A stretch of 64,000 bases of DNA. It comes from CAJQLB01 sp041392065. Lineage in GTDB: Bacteria > Bacteroidota > Bacteroidia > Flavobacteriales > Flavobacteriaceae. Position 1 is the first letter of the stretch, and the number at the start of each line of letters is the position of its first letter. Shown here piece by piece: positions 8,651 through 16,983 of this stretch. The notes beneath the pieces are model-generated. The model made no database searches and was not told the DNA's origin. It saw only the letters and a program-made list of their open reading frames with translations. The position numbers and the translations under genes were made by a program. The stretch is taken from NCBI GenBank assembly GCA_041392065.1, contig JAWKMU010000003.1, positions 496,001 to 560,000 on the forward strand, read 5' to 3'.

Positions 8651-8692
8651 GTCAGTTCGAGTGAAATTGTGAAACAATTTTGTATCGAGAAC
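8651..8692 (+). repeat. GTCAGTTCGAG repeat, long form
   Basis: Left arm GTCAGTTCGAG (8651-8661), central hairpin AAATTG-TGAAA-CAATTT (8664-8680), right arm TATCGAGAAC (8683-8692). It is intergenic and paired with an opposite-strand copy 18 bp away. Confidence 0.8.
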
Positions 8693-8710
8693 AGGCTCTA
8701 TTTAAGTCTT

Positions 8711-8753
8711 ATCGATACAATTTTTTGAAACACAAAAAATTGCTCGAAGTGAC
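8711..8753 (-). repeat. GTCA-TTCGAG repeat, inverted long form
   Basis: Minus-strand copy: left arm GTCACTTCGAG, a 10-bp hairpin stem CAATTTTTTG/CAAAAAATTG (8718-8742), right arm TATCGAT. The stem sequence and length differ from the 8651 copy while the arms are kept. It abuts the stop codon of the Lrp gene. Confidence 0.75.
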
Positions 8754-8754
8754 A

Positions 8755-9225
8755 TTATATTTTAATTTGTCTATCTATTTGCTGATCTAAGGAAATAAAA
8801 GTCTCAGTCCTAGACACTCCAGAAATGGTTTGAATATCTTTATTTAAAACGTGCATTAAATGCTCATTGTCTTTACATAAAACCTTTACAAAAATACTCC
8901 AGTTCCCAGTAGTATAATGACACTCTAAAACCTCTGGGATTTTTTTAAGCTGTCTTACAGCATCAGGATTACTCATAGCCTTGTCTAAAAATATACCAAC
9001 AAATGCCATAGTAGTGTATCCTAAAACTTTTGGATTGACAACAAATTTTGAACCAGCTAATAAACCTGACTTTTCAAGTTTGCGTAAACGTTGATGTATG
9101 GCAGCACCAGAAATACCAACTTGTCTGGCAATTTCTAAAACTGGAGTTCTGGCATCTTCAATTAAAGCGCGAAGTATTTTTTTGTCGATACCATCAATCT
9201 GAACATTTTGGTTGATTACCTTCAT
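8755..9225 (-). CDS. Lrp/AsnC family transcriptional regulator
   Basis: A 156-residue regulator: an N-terminal AsnC-type winged helix (about residues 8-68; DKKILRALIEDARTPVLEIA, GISGAAIHQRLRKLEKSG) and a C-terminal RAM ligand-binding domain (about 75-150; CHYTTGNWSIFVKV). Such proteins form octamers or tetramers and sense amino acids. The ATG at 9225 is preferred over the adjacent TTG at 9228. It lies 3 bp after the saccharopine dehydrogenase on the same strand, so the two are co-transcribed; control of lysine metabolism is inferred from that. Confidence 0.92.
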   Translation of the reverse strand: MKVINQNVQIDGIDKKILRALIEDARTPVLEIARQVGISGAAIHQRLRKLEKSGLLAGSKFVVNPKVLGYTTMAFVGIFLDKAMSNPDAVRQLKKIPEVLECHYTTGNWSIFVKVLCKDNEHLMHVLNKDIQTISGVSRTETFISLDQQIDRQIKI

Positions 9226-9228
9226 CAA

Positions 9229-10593
9229 TTAAACATTTAACGGATTGTAGCCAAGATACGGAACTTCTTTTTCCTGAAATTCAATATCAAATTCTTTTAA
9301 CTCTTTTAAAATAGGTTCATATACTTCTTTTGCAATTGGTATTTGCACACCAGGAGTTTTAATCTTTCCGTTTAAAATAGCCAAGGTTGCCATGGCGACA
9401 GGCATACCAACAGTTTTTGCCATTGCAGTATAAGTTTGATCTTCGCCAATAGAAACCATAGTAGAGTCTATTTGATGTTTTTTGCCATTTAATTCATAAC
9501 CAAATTTGTGATACATGACAATCATATCTTTATCGTTTTGGTCAAGGGTCCAGCTATCCATAAGTATTTTTTGAAGTATTTCAGCTGGTGTTGCCTTAAC
9601 TAATTCAACCATTTTTTTAGGATTAAAAATATCGAGTTCTTCAAGCTTATCCCACACTATATCATCTTGATCAATTTTTAAAGCATGCCTGAATTTTAAT
9701 TCTACTGAATCTGTATGACTATAGGCCAGAAATGCATTTACAAAATCCCTATAACTCATGTTTTCGCTATCATCAATGGTATAGCTATCATCTGTCATTC
9801 CTAACTGCACAAACATGTTCCATGCACGACTAAAACCAACACGACGCATAGTGCCTCTGTAAAGCGTTTTAACATTATCCAATCCATAAACGCTTTGATA
9901 TTTTAAAGAATCTCTATTGGCATAAGCCTCAAAACGTCCATAACCTTCAATATCTAAAAATTCGGTTCTTCTAAATAAACGATGGTAAGGAATGTACTTA
10001 TAAGTTCCTTCCTGTATAAACTTTGCCGCACTACCTTGTCCAGCCACGACAACGTTTCTTGGGTTCCAAGTAAATTTGTAGTTCCATAAGTTATTGTCGC
10101 TTTCGGGAGCAACCAATCCTCCAGTAAAGGATTCAAACAAAATAATCTCACCACCTTTAGCTCTAATGTTGTCCAAAACTTGCATAGCACTCATGTGGTC
10201 AATTCCAGGATCTACTCCAATTTCATTCATAAATACAAGCCCTTTATTTTTTGCTGATGAATCCAATGCTTGCATTTCTGGACTTACATACGAAGCTGTT
10301 ACCATATGAGTACTGTAAGTTACACAGTCTTTGGCAACTTCAATATGAAACCTTGCAGGAAGCATAGAGACAACAATGTCGGCAACTTTTATAGCATTTC
10401 CTCTGGACTCTTTATCAAAAACATCCAATTGAATTGCATTGGCATGACTATGATCTCCTATTAGTTTTCGAGCATTTTTTATGTTGATATCACCTATGGT
10501 AATGTGCAAATCTTCTGTTTCAGCTTTATCTAAAAAGTATTTAATTAAATAAGATGAAGATTTTCCGGCACCAATGATTAATATGTTTCTCAT
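9229..10593 (-). CDS. Saccharopine dehydrogenase family protein
   Basis: A 454-residue oxidoreductase with an N-terminal Rossmann motif IIGAGKSSSYLIKYF, the family blocks SMLPARFHIEVAKDC and NEIGVDPGIDHMSAM, and a C-terminal saccharopine dehydrogenase domain (FTGGLVAPESDNN onward). Family members convert saccharopine to glutamate and aminoadipate semialdehyde with NAD(P). With the glutaryl-CoA dehydrogenase at 31-32 kb this fits lysine breakdown through saccharopine, but that link is inference. It has its own upstream region and the Lrp-type regulator directly downstream. Confidence 0.87.
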   Translation of the reverse strand: MRNILIIGAGKSSSYLIKYFLDKAETEDLHITIGDINIKNARKLIGDHSHANAIQLDVFDKESRGNAIKVADIVVSMLPARFHIEVAKDCVTYSTHMVTASYVSPEMQALDSSAKNKGLVFMNEIGVDPGIDHMSAMQVLDNIRAKGGEIILFESFTGGLVAPESDNNLWNYKFTWNPRNVVVAGQGSAAKFIQEGTYKYIPYHRLFRRTEFLDIEGYGRFEAYANRDSLKYQSVYGLDNVKTLYRGTMRRVGFSRAWNMFVQLGMTDDSYTIDDSENMSYRDFVNAFLAYSHTDSVELKFRHALKIDQDDIVWDKLEELDIFNPKKMVELVKATPAEILQKILMDSWTLDQNDKDMIVMYHKFGYELNGKKHQIDSTMVSIGEDQTYTAMAKTVGMPVAMATLAILNGKIKTPGVQIPIAKEVYEPILKELKEFDIEFQEKEVPYLGYNPLNV

Positions 10594-10680
10594 ACTGAGT
10601 TTTGTTCCGTAATTTTGATTAGTTAATGTTACGAAAGTACTAAATTGTAGGTGTTATAAAAACAGAAATCAGATTTTAAT

Positions 10681-11070
10681 ATGAACAAGAAATTACTAAT
10701 TACAGGAAGTGTTTTAGGTGTAATATCCATCATTTTAGGAGCGTTTGCTTCTCATGGTTTAGAAAAATTAGTTACTGAAGATGCTATACAAACATTTCAA
10801 GTAGGCGTTCGCTACCAAATGTATCACGCGTTATTGCTATTGTTTGTTGGGAATTCATCAAAAAATTCATCTAAATCCAAATATTGGATATTAATCTTGG
10901 TAACCGTAGGTGTAGTATTGTTTTCAGGCTCAATTTATGGTCTTTCAACAAATGAACTAACAGGTTTTGATTTTAAAAATATAGCGTTTATTACTCCAAT
11001 TGGAGGTGTAATGCTTATTTGTTCTTGGATAATTTTATTGCTTGATTTTTTAAAGTTAGAAGAGGAATAA
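10681..11070 (+). CDS. DUF423 family membrane protein
   Basis: A 129-residue protein with four membrane helices. The family hallmarks are LGAFASHGLE near residue 24, FQVGVRYQMYHALLLL around 39-54, and ITPIGGVMLICSW near the C-terminus. DUF423 proteins (YgdD-like) are widespread inner-membrane proteins of unknown function. It stands between the divergent saccharopine dehydrogenase gene and pckA; a weak AATCTTA/TAAGATT hairpin follows at 11069. Confidence 0.88.
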   Translation: MNKKLLITGSVLGVISIILGAFASHGLEKLVTEDAIQTFQVGVRYQMYHALLLLFVGNSSKNSSKSKYWILILVTVGVVLFSGSIYGLSTNELTGFDFKNIAFITPIGGVMLICSWIILLLDFLKLEEE

Positions 11071-11106
11071 TCTTAGATTTTTAAATAAGATTTCTAATAA
11101 AATTTA

Positions 11107-11114
11107 TATTTTTG
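11107..11114 (+). promoter_or_regulatory. Promoter -7 element for pckA
   Basis: TATTTTTG, a match to the Bacteroidetes -7 consensus TAnnTTTG, lies 23 bp before the pckA start. No clear -33 TTTG is seen. Confidence 0.5.
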
Positions 11115-11137
11115 CAGTATAAACAACACAAAAAATT

Positions 11138-12751
11138 ATGGTGGATAACACCCAAAGCACGAAAACGATTTCGTTGGAACAATACGGAATTAAAAACGCA
11201 AAGGTTAATTACCAATTATCACCAAATCAACTTCACGATAAAACAATTTCAAACAATCAAGGTGTAGAAGCTTCTTCTGGAGCTCTTGCTGTAAATACAG
11301 GTGAATTTACTGGACGCTCACCTAAAGATCGTTTTATTGTAAAAGATGACATTACAAAAGATCGTATTTGGTGGGGAAATATCAACATTCCTTTTGAAAG
11401 TGACAAATTTGAAGCACTCTACAAAAAAGTAACCGATTATTTATCTGAAAAAGAAGTTTACGTTAGAGATAGCTATGCTTGTGCTGATGTTAATTATAAG
11501 ACAAATATTCGTGTTATAAATGAATATCCTTGGAGCAACATGTTTGCTTACAATATGTTTTTAAGACCAGATGAAGATGAGCTAAAAGATTTTAAACCAG
11601 AGTGGCTTGTTGTTAATGCTCCTGGTTTTATGGCAGATCCAGAAGTGGATGGAACACGTCAGCATAACTTTGCGATTTTAGACTTCACTAAAAAAATTGC
11701 CTTAATTGGTGGAACTGGTTATACAGGAGAAATTAAGAAAGGCATATTTTCTGCGTTAAATTTTATTCTTCCTGTATTTAAAAACACCTTGCCAATGCAC
11801 TGTAGTGCTAATGTTGGGAAAGATGGAGATACAGCTATTTTCTTCGGACTTTCTGGCACAGGAAAAACCACTTTATCAACAGATCCAGATAGAAGTTTAA
11901 TTGGAGATGATGAACACGGTTGGACTAGTGAAAACACTGTTTTTAATTTTGAAGGTGGTTGCTACGCTAAGGTTATTAATTTAACAAGAGATAGTGAGCC
12001 AGAAATTTATGATGCCATTAAAAAAGGAGCTATTCTTGAAAACGTGATTATGGACAAAGATGGCAATGTCGATTTTAAAGATATAAGTATAACACAAAAT
12101 ACAAGGGTAAGTTATCCTATTTATCATATTGATAATATCCAAACACCTTCAATTGGTAAAAACCCAAAAAATATTTTCTTTTTAACTGCTGATGCTTTTG
12201 GAGTTTTGCCTCCAATTTCTAAGTTAACACCAGGACAAGCAGCTTACCATTTCATTTCTGGATATACTGCAAAAGTAGCAGGAACAGAAGCAGGAATTGA
12301 TGAGCCTTTACCGAGTTTTTCGGCTTGTTTTGGAGCGCCTTTTATGCCTTTACACCCAACAAAATACGCTGAGATGCTAAGTAAAAAAATGAAGGATGCT
12401 GGAGTTAATGTGTGGTTAATAAACACTGGATGGACAGGTGGCCCTTATGGTGTTGGAAGCAGAATTAAACTAAAGTATACAAGAGCTATGATTACAGCAG
12501 CACTTAATGGCGATTTAGATGTAGTTAACAATGAAACTTACAGAACACATTCAGTTTTTGGTTTATTACAGCCAAGGACATGTCCTGGAGTGCCAACAGA
12601 AGTTTTAAGCTCAAGAAAAACTTGGAACAACGATGAAGCTTATTATAAAACAGCTTATAAGTTATCAGAATCTTTTAGAGAAAACTTTAAAAAATTTGAA
12701 GAATATGCCAATGAAGAAATTTTAGCTGGAGCACCAAATGTGAAAGCTTAA
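11138..12751 (+). CDS. pckA: Phosphoenolpyruvate carboxykinase (ATP)
   Basis: A 537-residue ATP-dependent PEP carboxykinase, which converts oxaloacetate and ATP to PEP, CO2 and ADP for gluconeogenesis. The kinase P-loop GLSGTGKTTLSTDP is near residue 238 and the kinase-2 motif IGDDEHGW near 256. The PEPCK block TGEFTGRSPKDRF (about 51-63) and EGGCYAK are also clear. Length is normal. It is monocistronic: a promoter element lies upstream and a 15-bp-stem terminator follows. Confidence 0.97.
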   Translation: MVDNTQSTKTISLEQYGIKNAKVNYQLSPNQLHDKTISNNQGVEASSGALAVNTGEFTGRSPKDRFIVKDDITKDRIWWGNINIPFESDKFEALYKKVTDYLSEKEVYVRDSYACADVNYKTNIRVINEYPWSNMFAYNMFLRPDEDELKDFKPEWLVVNAPGFMADPEVDGTRQHNFAILDFTKKIALIGGTGYTGEIKKGIFSALNFILPVFKNTLPMHCSANVGKDGDTAIFFGLSGTGKTTLSTDPDRSLIGDDEHGWTSENTVFNFEGGCYAKVINLTRDSEPEIYDAIKKGAILENVIMDKDGNVDFKDISITQNTRVSYPIYHIDNIQTPSIGKNPKNIFFLTADAFGVLPPISKLTPGQAAYHFISGYTAKVAGTEAGIDEPLPSFSACFGAPFMPLHPTKYAEMLSKKMKDAGVNVWLINTGWTGGPYGVGSRIKLKYTRAMITAALNGDLDVVNNETYRTHSVFGLLQPRTCPGVPTEVLSSRKTWNNDEAYYKTAYKLSESFRENFKKFEEYANEEILAGAPNVKA

Positions 12752-12765
12752 AATTTATGAATAAC

Positions 12766-12798
12766 AAAAAAGGCGAAGATAAAATCTTCGCCTTTTTT
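12766..12798. terminator. Bidirectional terminator, pckA / hemD
   Basis: A perfect 15-bp stem (12766-12780 with 12784-12798) around a 3-nt loop, A-run on one side and T-run on the other; core GGCGAAGAT/ATCTTCGCC. It can serve both convergent genes. Confidence 0.9.
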
Positions 12799-12819
12799 GT
12801 TTATAATTTGAGTCAAGTG

Positions 12820-13566
12820 TTACTTTTTATTTACACTTTCAATATATTTTTCTAAAGCCATTGTCATAGAAGGTGTTTCAGGAGTTGGAGCTGCAATATC
12901 AACTCTTAATCCTTTCTCCTCAACAGCCTTAATGGTTGTGTTTCCAAAAACAGCAATGCGTGTATTGTTTTGCTTGAAATCTGGAAAATTGTGAAATAAA
13001 GAATCTATACCAGAAGGGCTAAAAAACACAAGAACATCATAAAATACGTTTTCTAAATCAGATAAATCGCTAATTACAGTTTTGTAAAAAGTAGATTTTT
13101 TCCACTTTACTCCCAATTGATCTAAAACCTCTGGAACTTCAGGCTTTAACTTATCACTTGCTGGAAGCAAAAATGATTCGTCCTTATATTTTTTAATCAT
13201 TGGAGAAAGCTCTGCAAAAGTACGCTTACCAACATATATTTTTCTTTTCCTGTATACCACGTATTTCTGCAAATAATAGGCTACAGCTTCTGATTGGCAA
13301 AAATATTTCATAGTATCAGGTACCTTGAAGCGCATTTCTTCGGCAACTCTAAAAAAGTGGTCAACCGAATTACGACTGGTCAATATTATGGCAGTGTAGT
13401 TTTTTAGGTCAACTTTTTCCATCCTGATATCTTTAGCAGGAACACCTTCTACATGTATAAAAGGTCTAAAGTCAATTTTAACCTTTTGTTTTTCTTGCAA
13501 TTCAAAATAAGGGGAATTTTCTACCTTAGGTTCAGGTTGAGAAACTAAAATGGTTTTCACTTTCAT
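12820..13566 (-). CDS. hemD: Uroporphyrinogen-III synthase
   Basis: A 248-residue HemD-family protein that closes hydroxymethylbilane to uroporphyrinogen III in heme synthesis. It shows the two-lobed pattern: ILVSQPEP at the start, AIILTSRNSVDHFF near residue 59, YGKRTF-type hinge (VGKRTFAEL), DVLVFFSPSGIDSLF near 180, and IAVFGNTTIKAVEEKGLRVDIAAPTPE at the end. HemD sequences diverge strongly, but the next gene (DUF4271, 25 bp upstream) is its usual Bacteroidetes partner, which supports the call. Confidence 0.86.
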   Translation of the reverse strand: MKVKTILVSQPEPKVENSPYFELQEKQKVKIDFRPFIHVEGVPAKDIRMEKVDLKNYTAIILTSRNSVDHFFRVAEEMRFKVPDTMKYFCQSEAVAYYLQKYVVYRKRKIYVGKRTFAELSPMIKKYKDESFLLPASDKLKPEVPEVLDQLGVKWKKSTFYKTVISDLSDLENVFYDVLVFFSPSGIDSLFHNFPDFKQNNTRIAVFGNTTIKAVEEKGLRVDIAAPTPETPSMTMALEKYIESVNKK

Positions 13567-13591
13567 ACACGAAACGTAGTTTTGCTTAATA

Positions 13592-14239
13592 TTAATTAGT
13601 AATAAAAAGCTTATATAAAATTATATAAGGTGCAATTTCAAGTGCGCAAAGATACAAAATAAAATAGAATAAGTTGTTTAAAATTGTTTTTTGATGAGTT
13701 TTGAACGATGTAATAAATCCTATCAAATTAATAAGGATAATAATAGCGACAACGATATAAATTAGTGTTTCCGATGGCTTTAAAGCAAATATTAAAATTG
13801 CATTTATTGGCAACAAAATTAAGCCTATATAATTTTTGTAATTGGTTTTTTGAAAAATATACGAATCGATAAGATCGTCTATATCAAACAAACTACCAAT
13901 AAGTCGTTCTAATAAAATTTTTATTAATATAATGGCTCCAATACCAACAAAGAGCTTAATGAATGTTGAGATGTCAAAGTTTATTGATTCAACCAACGTG
14001 TTATACCCAACAAAAGAGAAAATACTTAAAGAAATAACTAAGTTTACAAACAATAAAGAATCAAACTGGTCTATAAACTTTTGCTCCCTTGCATAAATTT
14101 TTAAATATTTAGAGTTCCCTACTACCCATAAGTAATCGTTAAACCTATTAGAAAAGGCATACTTGGCAAATGCCAAAATGCATAAGCTTAGCACAATTAA
14201 AACAGTAAACCAATCGTTTGATATGACTTCTCTCAACAT
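13592..14239 (-). CDS. DUF4271 domain membrane protein
   Basis: A 215-residue protein with about six membrane helices, a short cytoplasmic region (SKYLKIYAREQKFIDQFDS) after the first helix, and the family pattern of an N-terminal VISNDWFTVLI followed by hydrophobic repeats. DUF4271 proteins are specific to Bacteroidetes and usually precede hemD, as here with a 25-bp gap. The function is unknown; a link to heme synthesis or the envelope is only suggested by context. Confidence 0.8.
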   Translation of the reverse strand: MLREVISNDWFTVLIVLSLCILAFAKYAFSNRFNDYLWVVGNSKYLKIYAREQKFIDQFDSLLFVNLVISLSIFSFVGYNTLVESINFDISTFIKLFVGIGAIILIKILLERLIGSLFDIDDLIDSYIFQKTNYKNYIGLILLPINAILIFALKPSETLIYIVVAIIILINLIGFITSFKTHQKTILNNLFYFILYLCALEIAPYIILYKLFITN

Positions 14240-14346
14240 ATTGCTAAATTATGAAGAATAATCTACAGATTTCACTCATCTGTTTTCAATTTTAAATAAA
14301 ATCCAAAAGTGAAGTTAACATCTTAAATTTAGTCCTTTAAATAACT

Positions 14347-14354
14347 TACTTTTG
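14347..14354 (+). promoter_or_regulatory. Promoter -7 element for the GT2/pyrC operon
   Basis: TACTTTTG, fitting TAnnTTTG, is 19 bp before the start at 14374, in the divergent space opposite the DUF4271 gene. Confidence 0.45.
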
Positions 14355-14373
14355 CTAAAATTATTTTTTTTTA

Positions 14374-15099
14374 ATGAAGGATGCTGTTGTCATTATACCT
14401 ACCTATAATGAGATAGAAAATATTGAAGCCATAATTCGTGCTGTTTTTAATCAGGACAAAGTCTTTGATATTTTGGTGGTTGATGACAATTCTCCAGATT
14501 TAACTTCCTTAAAAGTAAAAGAGATTCAAAGCGAATTTCCAGAGCGATTATTTTTAGAAGTTAGGAATGAAAAATCAGGACTTGGTACAGCTTACATTCA
14601 TGGTTTTAAGTGGTGTCTTGAAAAAGGATATGATTATATTTTTGAAATGGATGCTGATTTTTCACACAATCCTAAAGATTTAATTCGCTTATATAATGCA
14701 TGCGCAACTGATGGAGCAGATGTTGCTATTGGTTCTCGCTATATCAAAGGTGTTAATGTGGTTAATTGGCCTTTAAGCAGAGTTATTTTATCGTACATGG
14801 CATCAATTTATGTGCGTATTATAACAGGAATGCGTATTCGCGACACGACTGCAGGATTTGTTTGTTACAAACAAAATGTTCTAAAAACTTTGGACCTAAA
14901 TAGTATAAAATTTGTTGGTTATGCCTTTCAGATTGAAATGAAATTCAAAGCTCATTTAAAACGTTTTAAAATTGTTGAAATTCCAGTTATTTTTACCGAC
15001 CGAACAAAAGGAGAATCAAAATTGAGCGGAAGCATTATTTCTGAAGCTATTTTTGGAGTAATCAACATGAAGTTTAAGAGTTTATTTTCTAAAAGATAA
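14374..15099 (+). CDS. Polyprenol monophosphomannose synthase-like glycosyltransferase (GT2)
   Basis: A 241-residue GT2 enzyme of the dolichol-phosphate-mannose synthase type. The nucleotide-sugar core is visible as VIIPTYNEIENIE at the start, VVDDNSPD near residue 37, and EMDADFSHNP (DxD region) near 93, followed by VAIGSRYIKG and RDTTAGFVCYK. It lacks C-terminal membrane helices, like soluble DPM1. The expected reaction is transfer of mannose (or another hexose) from GDP/UDP-sugar to polyprenyl phosphate. It is the first gene of a tight run with pyrC (1-bp gap) and a DUF4296 lipoprotein. Confidence 0.87.
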   Translation: MKDAVVIIPTYNEIENIEAIIRAVFNQDKVFDILVVDDNSPDLTSLKVKEIQSEFPERLFLEVRNEKSGLGTAYIHGFKWCLEKGYDYIFEMDADFSHNPKDLIRLYNACATDGADVAIGSRYIKGVNVVNWPLSRVILSYMASIYVRIITGMRIRDTTAGFVCYKQNVLKTLDLNSIKFVGYAFQIEMKFKAHLKRFKIVEIPVIFTDRTKGESKLSGSIISEAIFGVINMKFKSLFSKR

Positions 15100-15100
15100 A

Positions 15101-16447
15101 ATGCAAAACAAAATAACACTTATAAAAAATGCCAGAATTGTAAATGAAGGCAAAATATTTAGTGGAGATATTCTAATTGAAAACGACATTATTAAAGAAG
15201 TTGCACCTTCTATCAGTGCAAAATCTTCTGATGTACACGTATTTGATGCTGAAGATAATTATGTGCTACCTGGAGTTATTGACGATCAGGTGCACTTTAG
15301 AGAACCAGGTTTAACTCACAAAGCTACTATAGAGTCTGAATCTAAAGCAGCAATTGCTGGAGGCATTACATCGTTTATTGAAATGCCAAATACCAATCCC
15401 CAAACAACAACTATTGAAAAACTTGAAGAAAAGTTTGAGATAGCTTCCAAAACATCTTGGGCAAATTACTCTTTTATGTTTGGCGGCACTAATGATAACT
15501 TAGATGAAATATTAAAAGTAGATGAGAAAAATGTTGCTGCATTAAAGTTGTTTTTAGGCTCTTCCACAGGAAATATGTTAGTAGATAATCCTAAGGTTCT
15601 CGAAAAAATATTCAGTAACACCAAAATGCTTATTGCTGTTCATTGTGAGGATGAAGCCACAATTCAAAACAACTTAAAAACACATGTTGATAAATTTGGC
15701 GATGATATCCCAATGAAATATCATCCTATTATTCGTAGTGAAGAAGCTTGCTATTTATCATCTTCAAAAGCTATAGAACTTGCTAAAAAAACAGGAGCAA
15801 GACTGCATGTTTTTCATTTATCAACAGGAAAAGAAACCAACTTGTTTTCTAATAAAATTCCATTAAAGGATAAAAAAATTACTGCTGAAGTTTGCATCCA
15901 TCATCTTTGGTTTACTGACCAAGATTATGAAAAAAAAGGTGCTTTTATAAAGTGGAATCCTGCTGTAAAAACTCAAAAAGATAAAGATGCACTTTGGAAG
16001 GCACTTTTAGATAATCGTATTGATGTTGTAGCAACAGATCATGCACCACATACTTTAGAAGAAAAAAACAACGTTTATACTAAAGCGCCTTCTGGAGGAC
16101 CACTTGTGCAACATGCTTTGGTTGCTATGCTTGAAGCTCACCATCAAGGAAAAATTTCAATAGAAAAAGTGGTGGAAAAAATGTGCCATAATCCTGCTAT
16201 TTTGTTTCAGGTTGAAAAAAGAGGCTATATTAAGGAAGGTTATTTTGCGGATTTAGTTATTGTAGATTTAAACAGTCCTTGGACAGTAAAAAAAGAGAAT
16301 ATTTTATACAAATGTGGTTGGTCGCCCTTTGAGGGAACATCCTTCAAGTCAAGAATTACTCATACATTTGTTAATGGAAGCTTAGTTTATAAAAACTTTA
16401 AGTTTTACAATGTAAATGCAGCCAAACGTTTAACGTTTAATAGATAA
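15101..16447 (+). CDS. pyrC: Dihydroorotase
   Basis: A 448-residue class I dihydroorotase of the amidohydrolase superfamily, cyclising carbamoyl-aspartate to dihydroorotate in pyrimidine synthesis. Metal and substrate motifs are VIDDQVHFREPGLTHKA near residue 59, NTNPQTTT, LFLGSSTGNM with the expected carbamylated Lys just before it (AALKLFLG), AVHCEDE, HVFHLSTG and ATDHAPHT near 310. The first metal His of the usual HxH is replaced by Gln (QVH), a variant I associate with Bacteroidetes. It overlaps the next gene by one base. Confidence 0.92.
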   Translation: MQNKITLIKNARIVNEGKIFSGDILIENDIIKEVAPSISAKSSDVHVFDAEDNYVLPGVIDDQVHFREPGLTHKATIESESKAAIAGGITSFIEMPNTNPQTTTIEKLEEKFEIASKTSWANYSFMFGGTNDNLDEILKVDEKNVAALKLFLGSSTGNMLVDNPKVLEKIFSNTKMLIAVHCEDEATIQNNLKTHVDKFGDDIPMKYHPIIRSEEACYLSSSKAIELAKKTGARLHVFHLSTGKETNLFSNKIPLKDKKITAEVCIHHLWFTDQDYEKKGAFIKWNPAVKTQKDKDALWKALLDNRIDVVATDHAPHTLEEKNNVYTKAPSGGPLVQHALVAMLEAHHQGKISIEKVVEKMCHNPAILFQVEKRGYIKEGYFADLVIVDLNSPWTVKKENILYKCGWSPFEGTSFKSRITHTFVNGSLVYKNFKFYNVNAAKRLTFNR

Positions 16448-16983
16448 TGAAACACATAACTTACATATTAATTATATTACTTATTGTTTCTTGTGCTGGC
16501 GAAAGCAAAAAAAGTATTAAAAAGCCTGATAATTTGATTACAAAAGACAAAATGGTAGACATTATTTATGATATGTCTCTTGTAAGTGCTGCCAAAGGCA
16601 TTAATAGAAAACTTGTAGAGCAAGAAGGTGTGCATCCTGAAAAATATATTTACGAAAAGTATGGTATAGATAGCCTCCAATTTGCTAAAAGCAATGAATA
16701 TTATACGTTTAATTTAGATACTTACGAAGAGATTTATAAAAGAGTTAAGGCTAAATTGGAAAAAGACAAAAAACACTACACAGATTTGGCTCAAATAGAA
16801 GATAAGGAAAGAGATTCTATAAATAAAGAACGAAAAAAGAACAGGGATTCAATTTCTGAAAGCCAAAACCTGATTAAAAATTCTTTGCCAATAAAATTTG
16901 ATGAAGTCAAAACCAAACCTAAGGCTATTGGTCAGACAAGAAATACTGACTCGTTGAGGAAATTGAGAAATCGACAGAATTAA
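16447..16983 (+). CDS. DUF4296 domain lipoprotein
   Basis: A 178-residue protein with a lipoprotein signal ending LLIVSCAG (Cys about residue 16). The DUF4296 core (ITKDKMVDIIYDMSLVSAAKG, then HPEKYIYEKYGIDSLQFAKSNEYYTFNLDTYEEIYKRV) fills residues about 28-105, followed by a highly charged, probably coiled or disordered tail. Its function is unknown. It typically follows dihydroorotase in flavobacteria, and here shares the TAATG junction with it. Its last 59 bases overlap the convergent epimerase gene. Confidence 0.82.
   Translation: MKHITYILIILLIVSCAGESKKSIKKPDNLITKDKMVDIIYDMSLVSAAKGINRKLVEQEGVHPEKYIYEKYGIDSLQFAKSNEYYTFNLDTYEEIYKRVKAKLEKDKKHYTDLAQIEDKERDSINKERKKNRDSISESQNLIKNSLPIKFDEVKTKPKAIGQTRNTDSLRKLRNRQN

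Noticed and set aside
9226..9228. TTG start for the Lrp regulator
   Set aside because: It adds a single residue directly before an ATG at 9225; the ATG is simpler.
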